NCBI GenBank assembly: GCA_036394315.1
Contig: DASWFI010000131.1
Coordinates: 1 to 48,246, forward strand
Direction: 5' to 3'
From: DASWFI01 sp036394315
Lineage (GTDB): Bacteria > Patescibacteriota > Doudnabacteria > UBA920 > O2-02-FULL-48-8
Length of the DNA: 48,246 nucleotides
Every line of letters starts with the position of its first letter. Position 1 is the first letter of the stretch. Shown one piece after another: positions 23,283 through 31,178 of this stretch. The notes below the pieces were generated by a model. That model did not search any database. It was given only the letters and a program-made list of their open reading frames with translations, and was not told where the DNA came from. Both the position numbers and the translations under genes were made by a program.

Positions 23283-24350
23283 GGGTTCAAACCACTAGCG
23301 CAAAACCTGTAAATATTTTAAGGTTTTGCTATGACAAACAAATATCATCGTTTACGCTTGGAGGAACGGGAAGAGATTAGCAAAGGCCTTTGGGCGGGAG
23401 AATCTTTTACGGATATAGCTGAACGCCTGGACCGAGAGATCTCAACAATCAGCCGGGAAGTGAAGAAAGACGCTAAGTACAAACGTTGTTATCGGGCAGC
23501 AAGATCAGATGCCAAGGCTAATGAAATGCGCCACCGCCAGAAACAATTAAAACAACTTGAAAAGAATGAACAATTAAGAAATTATGTCCTTGAACGCCTG
23601 AGATTGAAATGGTCGCCGGAAGAAATTGCCAAGAGGCTGAAAGTTGATTACTCTGAGGACATGACTATGCGCATCTCCCATGAAAGTATTTATGCTTACT
23701 TGTATTGTTTGCCCCGAGGAGAACTTAAAAAAGAACTGCTAAAGTGTTTAAGGCAAGAACGAAAGTTTAGGTTTAACCGCAAAGCCGCCCATGCCAAACG
23801 CACTACAATCATTGATTTCCTGAGCATTTCAGAACGTCCAGCAGAAGTACAGGACCGCATCATTCCCGGACATTGGGAGGGAGACCTGATTATGGGATCA
23901 AAAGCTTCTAATTCGGCCTTAGGAACATTGGTTGAGCGAACGACTAGATATTTACTGTTAGTCTCCTTGCAAAAACATGACGCATATACGGTTAGGACTG
24001 AATTTGCCAAAGCAGTAAAGAAGATTCCTCAACACTTGAAAAAAACTCTGACCTATGACCGTGGGACTGAGATCGCTCAACATAAACTATTTACCGCTGA
24101 TACTAAAATTCAGATTTACCTGGCTGATCCTCATAGTCCTTGGCAACGAGGCACAAATGAAAATACCAATGGTTTAATCAGGCAATACTTCCCTAAAGGA
24201 ATTGATTTCAATCAAATTACCAAACAAGAAATCAAGCGAGTACAAGATGAGCTTAATGACAGGCCCAGGAAAGCTCTAGGATTTATGAAACCTGATGAAG
24301 CATTCACTCAATTATTAATTATTTAGGATTTGCACTAGAGGGTTGAATCC
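23283..24350 (+). mobile_element. IS30-family insertion sequence
   Basis: The element is 1068 bp. Imperfect 26-bp inverted repeats lie at 23283-23308 and 24325-24350: left GGGTTCAAACCACTAGCGCA..., right (reverse complement) GGATTCAACCCTCTAGTGCA.... One transposase gene fills the element. No clear target-site duplication is visible, and exact removal restores the host reading frame. Confidence 0.85.
23331..24326 (+). CDS. IS30-family transposase
   Basis: This encodes 331 residues. An N-terminal helix-turn-helix (LEEREEISKGLWAGESFTDIAERLDREISTISREVKK, residues ~10-45) reads the inverted repeats. The catalytic RNase H-like core has the DDE set: D in HWEGDLIMG, D in LTYDRGTEIAQ and E in NENTNGLIRQYFPKG, the last being a hallmark of IS30. 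The frame is complete, and the gene sits inside matching inverted repeats, so the element may still be active. Confidence 0.95.
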   Translation: MTNKYHRLRLEEREEISKGLWAGESFTDIAERLDREISTISREVKKDAKYKRCYRAARSDAKANEMRHRQKQLKQLEKNEQLRNYVLERLRLKWSPEEIAKRLKVDYSEDMTMRISHESIYAYLYCLPRGELKKELLKCLRQERKFRFNRKAAHAKRTTIIDFLSISERPAEVQDRIIPGHWEGDLIMGSKASNSALGTLVERTTRYLLLVSLQKHDAYTVRTEFAKAVKKIPQHLKKTLTYDRGTEIAQHKLFTADTKIQIYLADPHSPWQRGTNENTNGLIRQYFPKGIDFNQITKQEIKRVQDELNDRPRKALGFMKPDEAFTQLLII

Positions 24351-24444
24351 AGCAGCAGACTTTAAAAAAGGGTTTACTGCAAATTCTCAATCAATTTCCG
24401 GATCCTAGAGATTTAGCGAAACGATTGTTAGGTGAATTACCAGA

Positions 24445-24903
24445 ATGATCGAAGAAAAAACCAAGTGGAAGAGAGAGATCAGTGCCGGCGGGATTGTTTA
24501 TAAGAAAGAAAACGATTCCATTTTTGTATTAATGATTAACCCCAAGAGCCGGGATTTTGGTCCGCCTGAAGATTACTGGACTTGGCCCAAGGGCAAACAG
24601 GACAAACAAGGCGAAGATTTGAAACAAGTAGCATTGCGCGAAGTTCGCGAAGAAGGCGGGGTGAATGCCGAAATTGAGCAAGAATTAGGATACGTGAAAT
24701 ATTTCCGCAACTGGGCGGGGGACCAAGCCATCAAATTTGTGCATTACTTTTTAATGCGGTATCTGGACGGTGATCCAGCCAATCATGACGAAGAAATTGC
24801 TGAAGCCGGCTGGTTTGGGATCGATGAAGCAGAAAGCAAGCTGAAGTTTGCTACAGACAAAGAGATTTTTGCGAAGGCGAAGAAATTTTTAAAGGGCGTA
24901 TAA
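24445..24903 (+). CDS. NUDIX hydrolase
   Basis: This encodes 152 residues. The Nudix box (GEDLKQVALREVREEGG, residues ~54-70) has the Glu residues that bind Mg2+. The protein starts with ISAGGIVYKKEND, a typical MutT-like opening. It probably hydrolyses a nucleoside diphosphate derivative such as a damaged nucleotide or Ap4A; substrate unknown. It was coupled to the now interrupted upstream gene and sits 5 bases before dnaG, so it may belong to the replication/transcription operon. Confidence 0.9.
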   Translation: MIEEKTKWKREISAGGIVYKKENDSIFVLMINPKSRDFGPPEDYWTWPKGKQDKQGEDLKQVALREVREEGGVNAEIEQELGYVKYFRNWAGDQAIKFVHYFLMRYLDGDPANHDEEIAEAGWFGIDEAESKLKFATDKEIFAKAKKFLKGV

Positions 24904-24908
24904 ACGCT

Positions 24909-26570
24909 ATGTTTGATTCACCAATTCAAGAAATTAAAGACCGGTTGCCGATCTTGGGAGTAATCCAGGATTTTGTGCAGCTGAAAAAATCAGGCACTAA
25001 CTATAAAGGTGTCTGTCCTTTTCATTCGGAAAAGACTGCATCGTTTATGGTAAGTCCCAGCAAGCAGATCTGGCACTGCTTTGGCTGCGGCCTGGGCGGG
25101 GATATTTTTGAATTTATTAAACTGACTGAGAATGTGGAATTTAATGACGCACTGAAGATTCTGGCTGATCGGGCAGGAGTTGAGCTAAAAAGACAGACTC
25201 CGCAGCAAGTGGAAGTTGATAAGAAAAAAGATGTGCTCTACGAAATCAACTCAGCTGCAGCCAAATATTTTGTCAGGGTTTTATGGGAAAGTAATGCTGG
25301 ATCGGAAGCTCTTTCGTATCTGCGAAAACGGGGACTGTCTGATCAAACTATCAAAAACTGGAGTTTGGGATTCGCCCCGGACGATTATCATTATTTAGAA
25401 AACCATTTGGCAAAAAGCTTTGACAAGAAAGATATTGAACAAGCGGGGTTGATAATTAAAAGTGATCGTGACGGAAGTTTCTTCGATCGCTTCCATGATC
25501 GCGTAATGTTTCCGATAATCAACCTTCACGGGCAAGTGGTGGGATTTACCGGCCGTATCATGCATGACAAACCTAACACCGGCAAATACGTGAACAGTCC
25601 GGAAACGCCAATTTACAACAAGAGCAATGTGGTCTATGGTTTGTATCAAGCAAAGAGCGCGATCCGGAAAGGGGATCGAGCAGTGGTGGTGGAAGGCAAC
25701 ATGGATGTGATCGCGTGTCATCAGGTCGGATCCACCCAAGCTGTGGCAACTTCAGGAACAGCTTTAACTGTCGATCAGCTGACGATCTTGCAGCGTTTTA
25801 CCAATAACCTGATTTTTGCTTTTGACAGCGATGCCGCCGGCTCCACAGCTACCAAGCGCGCACTCGAACTGGCGCTCAATCAGGGCTTCAATGTCAAAAT
25901 TGCCAATCTGGGGACGTCCAAAGACCCGGATGACCTGATCAAGCGGGGAATAGGGCTTTGGGAGAAGGCCGTGGACGGGGCTGGCAATTACATCGATTTC
26001 TTTTTTGACCAGATATTTAAGCAGTATAACCCGACGAATGTGGAAGATAAGCGCGAAATCACTAAGGAATTAGCCCCTTTGGTCTATAGGATTTCGGATC
26101 CGGTGACCAAGGCTCATTACGTGCGAAAGTTGAGCACTGGCATCAATGTTGCAGAAAATAGTATCTGGGGTATAATAAATGGGTTAAAACTGCCCAAATC
26201 GGTTAGAGCAGCCCTAGCTGCCAATAAGCAAAAACCTCGCCGGGAGGTGCTTGAAGACCAGGTTTTGGGATTAAGTTTATTACTCAAAAGCGATCAATAT
26301 TTGAAGGAGTTGGGATTCACCGAGCCAGTTGATACAGCCAAAAAAGAACTGCTCGTATTTTCGGCTGAAATGGATATGAAGGAACAGGGATTGGATCCGA
26401 AAGCGGAGCTGCCAAAAATTGTCACGGAATATAAAAAAATGATTACGAAAGACCGGATGCAGCAGTTGGCGCAGCAGATAACTTTGGCGGAACAGCAGAA
26501 AAATAAAGAACTCCTCGAACAGCTTTTACAAGAATATGTAACCTTAAGTCAACAAGTAAAGAATTTTTAA
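24909..26570 (+). CDS. dnaG: DNA primase DnaG
   Basis: Primase makes RNA primers for DNA replication. The CHC2-type zinc site is C36, H39, C57 and C60 (CPFH...CFGC). The catalytic TOPRIM core follows at ~250-320 (VVVEGNMDVIACHQVG and FAFDSDAAGS). The C-terminal ~120 residues are helical and would contact the DnaB helicase. The 553-residue length is near normal. The gene precedes the sigma factor gene by 2 bases, the classic dnaG-rpoD arrangement. Confidence 0.97.
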   Translation: MFDSPIQEIKDRLPILGVIQDFVQLKKSGTNYKGVCPFHSEKTASFMVSPSKQIWHCFGCGLGGDIFEFIKLTENVEFNDALKILADRAGVELKRQTPQQVEVDKKKDVLYEINSAAAKYFVRVLWESNAGSEALSYLRKRGLSDQTIKNWSLGFAPDDYHYLENHLAKSFDKKDIEQAGLIIKSDRDGSFFDRFHDRVMFPIINLHGQVVGFTGRIMHDKPNTGKYVNSPETPIYNKSNVVYGLYQAKSAIRKGDRAVVVEGNMDVIACHQVGSTQAVATSGTALTVDQLTILQRFTNNLIFAFDSDAAGSTATKRALELALNQGFNVKIANLGTSKDPDDLIKRGIGLWEKAVDGAGNYIDFFFDQIFKQYNPTNVEDKREITKELAPLVYRISDPVTKAHYVRKLSTGINVAENSIWGIINGLKLPKSVRAALAANKQKPRREVLEDQVLGLSLLLKSDQYLKELGFTEPVDTAKKELLVFSAEMDMKEQGLDPKAELPKIVTEYKKMITKDRMQQLAQQITLAEQQKNKELLEQLLQEYVTLSQQVKNF

Positions 26571-26572
26571 TT

Positions 26573-27805
26573 ATGGTCAGCCCTAAGAAGAAGTTAAAGA
26601 AGAAACTACATAAAGCGCAGAAAAAGGCTCACAAGAAGTCTAAAGTTAAAGTTGTCAAAAAAGAACAATCAGCTGCGGCTAAGGCTGCTGAGAAGTCAAA
26701 AAAGCAAGCTGAAAAGTTTGACTGGGAAAAGGAAACCGCACGCCTCGTGGCTCGTGCCGTGGCCCGGGGATTTTTGACTGAGGCGGAAGTAATTCATGCC
26801 CTGCCGGATTTGGAAGAGAATATCGGAGCTTTGGAAAAACTGCTGGATACTTTGGATTCAAAAGGAATTGAACTGGTGGAGCAGGAAGTGGCATCTGTCT
26901 GGCAACAGGCAGCGGAATTGGCCAGGGTTAAGACTAAAAAAGAAGAGCAAATGGCCGAGTCTTATAATCTCGGCGACATTTATGACGACTCGATTCAGAT
27001 GTATTTACGTGAGATCGGAAAAACTGCGCTGCTGAAGGGCGCTGAGGAAGTGGAATTAGCCAAACGGATTGCGAAAGGCGATGTGGCGGCACGCAAGCGA
27101 TTGATCGAAGCCAACTTGCGTTTAGTTGTGTCGATTGCGAAGAAATACATGGGCAGAAACTTAGGTCTTCTGGATTTGATTCAAGAGGGCAACTTAGGCT
27201 TGTTTCGCGCCGTGGAGAAATTTGACTGGCGTAAAGGCTATAAGTTTTCCACTTATGCCACGTGGTGGATCCGGCAGGCTATCACCCGTGCTTTGGCCGA
27301 CCAGTCCCGTACTATTCGTATTCCCGTGCACATGGTGGAAACTTTGAACAAATACGCGCAGGCCGAACGGCAGTTGGTCCAGGATTTGGGACGAGAGCCT
27401 TTGCCGGAAGAAATTGCAGCGGAGATGGGAATCGAAGTGGAGAAGGTTTATCAGCTGAAGAAAATTTCGCAGGAAACAGTGTCGATCGATACACCGGTAG
27501 GGGATTCTGATGAAGAAGATTCTTACCTCGGAGATTTTATCGAAGACCCGGACACAGTTACTCCTTCGGAAACAGCGGGCCGACAAATTTTGCGAGAATA
27601 CGTGCAGGGAGTATTGAAGGATTTGGACCCGCGCGAACAAAAGATTTTGAAAATGCGATTTGGACTGGAAGACGGTGTGACTCATACGTTGGAAGAAGTG
27701 GGTAAGGAATTCGGAGTCACGCGTGAACGTATCCGCCAAATCGAAGCCAAAGCCCTGGAGAGAATCAAAGATCACCAGAATATTTCGAAGCTCAGAGATT
27801 ACTAA
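26573..27805 (+). CDS. rpoD: Primary RNA polymerase sigma factor
   Basis: This encodes 410 residues. A Lys-rich N terminus (~1-35) precedes a short region 1.1-like domain (~45-95), then region 1.2 (DSIQMYLREIG). Region 2 has the -10 recognition segment (FDWRKGYKFSTYATWWIRQAI). Region 3 follows, then region 4 with the -35 helix-turn-helix (LEEVGKEFGVTRERIRQIEAKAL). The near-consensus TTGACA/TATAAT promoters in this window match such a factor. It is coupled to dnaG. Confidence 0.97.
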   Translation: MVSPKKKLKKKLHKAQKKAHKKSKVKVVKKEQSAAAKAAEKSKKQAEKFDWEKETARLVARAVARGFLTEAEVIHALPDLEENIGALEKLLDTLDSKGIELVEQEVASVWQQAAELARVKTKKEEQMAESYNLGDIYDDSIQMYLREIGKTALLKGAEEVELAKRIAKGDVAARKRLIEANLRLVVSIAKKYMGRNLGLLDLIQEGNLGLFRAVEKFDWRKGYKFSTYATWWIRQAITRALADQSRTIRIPVHMVETLNKYAQAERQLVQDLGREPLPEEIAAEMGIEVEKVYQLKKISQETVSIDTPVGDSDEEDSYLGDFIEDPDTVTPSETAGRQILREYVQGVLKDLDPREQKILKMRFGLEDGVTHTLEEVGKEFGVTRERIRQIEAKALERIKDHQNISKLRDY

Positions 27806-27837
27806 AATTAAAAACGCCTCGAGGCGTTTTTAATTTT
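27804..27837 (+). terminator. Perfect palindromic terminator
   Basis: The 34-base palindrome AAAATTAAAAACGCC-TCGA-mirror ends in a T-rich tract and closes the dnaG-rpoD operon. Confidence 0.9.
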
Positions 27838-27851
27838 ATTTAAGAGGGGAA

Positions 27852-27880
27852 TTGACTCTAGGACCATAAAATGGTAAAGT
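27852..27880 (+). promoter_or_regulatory. asnS promoter, TTGACT-17-TGgTAAAGT
   Basis: The -35 TTGACT is at 27852-27857 and the -10 TAAAGT at 27875-27880 with a 17-base spacer and an upstream TGg. It starts a leader of ~95 bases before asnS. Confidence 0.7.
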
Positions 27881-27947
27881 AGAAAGTCAAAGATGGCGTT
27901 AGCCTCTTTGCGATCCTCAACAAACAGTAGGGGGATAAGCATACAAT

Positions 27948-27978
27948 CAGACCACGTTGAGTCTGGTTTTTGGAGGAG
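27948..27978 (+). promoter_or_regulatory. Terminator-like hairpin in the asnS leader
   Basis: CAGAC (27948-27952) pairs with GTCTG (27961-27965), followed by five T and then directly by the Shine-Dalgarno GGAGGAG (27972-27978). It may attenuate or time translation of asnS. The T-box antiterminator consensus was not found. Confidence 0.55.
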
Positions 27979-27980
27979 AG

Positions 27981-29297
27981 ATGAAGAAGCATTATGTATC
28001 CGACCTTCGAGAGAGATTAAACGGGGATGAGAATGTGACCCTCTATGGCTGGATCAAGGCAAAGAGACGGCATGGGAACCTTCTTTTTCTGGACGTAGCC
28101 GATTCCACCGGGAGCATTCAGGTGACATTCGAGCGAGGTAAGTGTCAGGAAATCACGTTTGAGACGGCCAAAACCCTGACGAATGAATCCAGCGTGAAGG
28201 TCCAGGGCCAACTACGCATGCACGGACAGCAACGAGAGATTTCTGCCTATTGTCTTGACGTTATCAACAAAGCAAGTATCGACGTTACCCCGCATGTGCG
28301 GGATTCCATCGACATCTTCGATCCCGCACTCCAGGAGCAGCTGCTGAGTAATCGCCATTTTTATCTCCGCAACGAGAGAGTTATGGCGATTATGAAGTTC
28401 CGGCATATGCTCATGGGATGTGTTCATCACTGGTTCCGCGCGCAGGGATTCATCGAGATCACAGCGCCTGTTCTCACACCGATATCTCTGTACGACGACC
28501 GTTCCGCGATCGCACTTCACGTCGACAACCAGGACATCTTCCTCACCCAATGCGTAGGCTTTTACCTGGAGTGGGCTGTCCACGCATTCGAAAGAGTCTA
28601 CAATATTGGGCCGAGTTTCCGTGGGGAAGAAAGCCACAGTAAGCGGCACCTCATGGAGTACTGGCACATCAAGGCGGAGACTGCATTCGCGGATTTCGAG
28701 GACGTCGTGACACAGGTCGAAAGCCTCATCTCGCACGTTACACAGATGTGTTGCGAGAGGGCCGGAGATTTGGCCGCGACCATAGGAAACCCGATCTGTT
28801 GCGACGGCAGCAAACCACCTTATCCCCGGATTTTGTATTCGGAGGCGGTCGAGCAGTTACAGCGCGCGGGAGCGGAGTTCGAATTTGGGAAAAGTCTCGG
28901 TTCAGATGAAGAGGAGCTGCTCGCAAAGGAGTTCCATCAACCATTCTGGATCGTGGGTATCCCTCGTTCGATCGAACCGTTTCCGTACGTCATCGACCAG
29001 GCGGACAACAGGGTCACGCGCACCGCAGATCTCATCGCCACCAACGGCTTCGGCGAACTGCTGGGTGTCGCTGAGAAAATCCACGATCTCAGCATGCTCG
29101 ATGTTCGGCTGGAAGAAAAAGGTAAGGCAGGCAATCCGAAATACGAGTGGATGCGCGATCTGCGGAAATTCGGTTGCGTACCGCATGTGGGTTTCGGGCT
29201 GGGTGTGGAACGATTCATTCGCTGGCTGACAGGAATCCCACATGTGCGTGACACGATTCCATATCCAAGAACTTTCCGACGCAGGATTTTTCCATAG
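27981..29297 (+). CDS. asnS: Asparaginyl-tRNA synthetase (class II)
   Basis: AsnRS charges tRNA-Asn. ATG 27981 is chosen for GGAGGAG 2-8 bases upstream; the frame is open to 27957 but that part overlaps the leader. The 438 residues comprise an N-terminal OB fold (VTLYGWIKAKRRHGNLLFLDV) and a class II core. Motif 2 is IGPSFRGEESHSKRHLMEYW, whose HSxRHL pattern is typical of AsnRS, and motif 3 is GFGLGVERFIRWLTGIPHVRD. The C terminus YPRTFRRRIFP is AsnRS-like. The block is richer in GC than dnaG-rpoD. It is cotranscribed with aspS, 14 bases apart. Confidence 0.88.
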   Translation: MKKHYVSDLRERLNGDENVTLYGWIKAKRRHGNLLFLDVADSTGSIQVTFERGKCQEITFETAKTLTNESSVKVQGQLRMHGQQREISAYCLDVINKASIDVTPHVRDSIDIFDPALQEQLLSNRHFYLRNERVMAIMKFRHMLMGCVHHWFRAQGFIEITAPVLTPISLYDDRSAIALHVDNQDIFLTQCVGFYLEWAVHAFERVYNIGPSFRGEESHSKRHLMEYWHIKAETAFADFEDVVTQVESLISHVTQMCCERAGDLAATIGNPICCDGSKPPYPRILYSEAVEQLQRAGAEFEFGKSLGSDEEELLAKEFHQPFWIVGIPRSIEPFPYVIDQADNRVTRTADLIATNGFGELLGVAEKIHDLSMLDVRLEEKGKAGNPKYEWMRDLRKFGCVPHVGFGLGVERFIRWLTGIPHVRDTIPYPRTFRRRIFP

Positions 29298-29311
29298 AGA
29301 GGTAGATAATC

Positions 29312-30619
29312 ATGACACGTACCTTCGTTAACGAGCTGAGTAACCATATCGGCCAAGTCGTCACTGTTGCCGGCTGGGTCGAAAACCTTCGGTTGCTCAA
29401 GAGGATGCAATTTGTCGTCGTTCGTGATTTCACGGGTTCCGCGCAGGCAATTCATGAGAAGACCGCGAACGAGGAGATCGCGCGAACGATCGATGGACTG
29501 ACCATTGAGTCGGCGGTTATCGTCACCGGGAAGGTGACCGAGAATCCCCAGGTCAAACTGGGAGGACTCGAGCTGCAAATCCGGAAGATCGAGGTAGCCA
29601 ATCTGGCCGAAGCTCCACTGCCGCTCGGGGAGAACGCGACGCAGGAGAGCCGACTTGACTGGCGATTCCTCGATCTACGTAGTCCGCGAAATCGTCTTAT
29701 CTTCGAGATCCAGACCGCAGCCGAGCACGCTATGCGGGAGTTCTGGATGAATAACCGGTTCATCGAGATTCATTCGCCGAAGCTCATGGGAGCGGCGAGC
29801 GAATCCGGAGCTGAACTGTTCACTCTCGACTACTTCGACGGCAAGGCCTACTTGGCCCAGTCGCCGCAGTTCTACAAGCAGATGGCCATGGCCGCTGGCT
29901 TTGAGCGTGTGTTCGAAGTCGGACCGGTGTTTCGCGCCAATCCTTCGTTCACCTCGAGGCACGACACGGAGTTCACGAGTATGGACGTCGAAGTGTCGTG
30001 GATCGAGTCCCATCTCGATGTGATGCGGTGGGAAGAGAACTGGCTACAATACGTACTGCAGTGTATCCAGACGCAGTTCTCCGCGAGGATTCGGGACGAG
30101 TTCGGCGTCGAAATCGTCGTGCCGACTACACCGTTCCCACGGGTGACCATGAAGCGGGCGTACGAGATCATCGAAAGCAGCGGTCATACCATAGACCGCG
30201 GTGCGAAAGGAGATCTGGACCCGGAGGGCGAGCGTCGGTTGTCGCAGCGGGTGCAGGATGAGTTAGGTCACGAATTCGTATTCGTGACTGACTATCCTAT
30301 CAGCGTCCGTCCGTTCTATCACATGCGGCATGCCGACAACCCGACACTGACCAAGAGCTTCGACCTTCTCTGGAAGGGGCTTGAAGTCACAACGGGTGCT
30401 CAGCGCGAGCATCGGTACTACGTACTCATGGAGCAGGTGAAGGAGAAGGGTCTCAATCCGGAACCGATTCGGTCCTACCTAGACTGCTTCCGCTACGGTT
30501 GTCCGCCCCACGGTGGCTATGGGTTCGGACTGACGCGGATGCTCATGGTCATGCTCGGTTTGAAGAACGTGCGGGAGGTCACGTATCTGTACCGAGGGCC
30601 AAATCGTTTGTCTCCGTAA
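29312..30619 (+). CDS. aspS: Archaeal-type aspartyl-tRNA synthetase
   Basis: The 435-residue protein lacks the insertion domain of bacterial AspRS (~590 residues) and follows the archaeal/eukaryotic form. It has an N-terminal OB fold (VTVAGWVENLRLLKRMQFVVVRD), motif 1, SESGAELFTLDYF, the flipping-loop region LAQSPQFYKQMAMAAGFERVFEVGPVFRAN (motif 2), and motif 3 GGYGFGLTRMLMVMLGLKNVREVTYLYRGPNR. Such enzymes can be discriminating or can also charge tRNA-Asn; with asnS beside it the direct route for Asn is available. The higher GC and archaeal affinity suggest transfer. Confidence 0.9.
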   Translation: MTRTFVNELSNHIGQVVTVAGWVENLRLLKRMQFVVVRDFTGSAQAIHEKTANEEIARTIDGLTIESAVIVTGKVTENPQVKLGGLELQIRKIEVANLAEAPLPLGENATQESRLDWRFLDLRSPRNRLIFEIQTAAEHAMREFWMNNRFIEIHSPKLMGAASESGAELFTLDYFDGKAYLAQSPQFYKQMAMAAGFERVFEVGPVFRANPSFTSRHDTEFTSMDVEVSWIESHLDVMRWEENWLQYVLQCIQTQFSARIRDEFGVEIVVPTTPFPRVTMKRAYEIIESSGHTIDRGAKGDLDPEGERRLSQRVQDELGHEFVFVTDYPISVRPFYHMRHADNPTLTKSFDLLWKGLEVTTGAQREHRYYVLMEQVKEKGLNPEPIRSYLDCFRYGCPPHGGYGFGLTRMLMVMLGLKNVREVTYLYRGPNRLSP

Positions 30620-30630
30620 TTGAGTATTGA

Positions 30631-30662
30631 CCGGGAAATTTCAATGGTTTCCCGGTTTTTTT
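30631..30662 (+). terminator. Intrinsic terminator after aspS
   Basis: CCGGGAAA (30631-30638) pairs with TTTCCCGG (30648-30655), followed by seven T. Confidence 0.9.
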
Positions 30663-30752
30663 ATTTTAGTAAAAAAAGAACTTGCAGGAATTAATCCTAG
30701 CAAGTTGATCGGTTAAAAATCGTGGTCAACTACCTTACGAAACCCGGTGTAG
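30663..30752 (+). other. Spacer with a long hairpin
   Basis: AACTTGCAGGA pairs with TCCTAGCAAGTT around ATTAA (30681-30708) and a weaker TTGATCG/CGTGGTCAA stem follows. No T run follows the first stem, so it is not a plain terminator. No gene seen. Confidence 0.45.
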
Positions 30753-31113
30753 ATTCCGCCGCGTGGGGACTTCGGACCATTTAATATTTATCCCCAAGGA
30801 GTTATTGATTTTGAGCATTTGAATTATGGCCCAGCCGGCTATGACCTGGCGGCCAATATTAATCATTTAATATTCTTTCCCAGTTCTAGCGAATTCGAAT
30901 TCCAAAGACGGTATGAATTTTCGAAAGAATTCAAAAAAAAAAATACTATTCGGTCAGCTCTATCTGAACTTAGAGATGCCAAAACTCTCGACATACAATA
31001 ATGATTTTATTATGCTTAGATTTTTTGGTCAACGGCTAGAATGGATAAATGGTCAAAAATTCAAAATTGGCGCTATAAGCTTTTCGAAAATATTTACGGT
31101 TTTATATAACTGA
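30753..31113 (+). pseudogene. Decayed aminoglycoside/choline-type phosphotransferase fragment
   Basis: Translation from 30753 reads IPPRGDFGPFNIYPQGVIDFE and continues HLNYGPAGYDLAANINHL. This matches the catalytic loop (normally HGDxxxxN; here H is replaced by R), the ViDfE metal motif and the GPagyDLA segment of APH/choline kinase-like enzymes. The N-terminal lobe is absent (stop at 30750-30752). The frame breaks around a run of eleven A near 30936; a +1 frame then continues to 31113 (LYLNLEMPKLSTYNNDFIML). It therefore looks like a truncated, frameshifted remnant. Confidence 0.65.
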
Positions 31114-31178
31114 AGAATAGTCCTCTTGCGTTTTTAGGCCTCCTTCTCTATGCTTATTCAAAGTCTACGGAGGACTAG
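31114..31178 (+). promoter_or_regulatory. Leader with two competing anti-Shine-Dalgarno segments
   Basis: The Shine-Dalgarno GAGGACTA (31170-31177) is perfectly complementary over 8 bases to TAGTCCTC (31118-31125), and its GGAGG is also complementary to CCTCC at 31139-31143. Either pairing would hide the ribosome binding site of the gene at 31179, and the two cannot form together. Confidence 0.6.

Larger units (their letters stand above)
22613..24448 (+). pseudogene. Helical protein gene split by an IS30 element
   Basis: The 5' part (22613-23282) encodes ~223 residues of helical, soluble sequence; the 3' part (24351-24448) encodes QQQTLKKGLLQILNQFPDP and continues to LLGELPE. Removing exactly 23283-24350 rejoins the reading frame (VEAVKR then QQQTLKK) and restores a stop that overlaps the next ATG (TGATC). 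The intact gene would encode ~256 residues and be coupled to the NUDIX gene. As it stands, the frame runs into the IS and gains ~32 foreign residues. No family is recognised for the host gene. Whether the truncated protein still works is unknown. Confidence 0.8.

Noticed and set aside
27881..27980. T-box riboswitch before asnS
   Set aside because: The antiterminator consensus was not found; only a terminator-like hairpin is supported.
27957..27980. Earlier start for asnS
   Set aside because: The extra codons overlap the terminator-like hairpin and the Shine-Dalgarno sequence.
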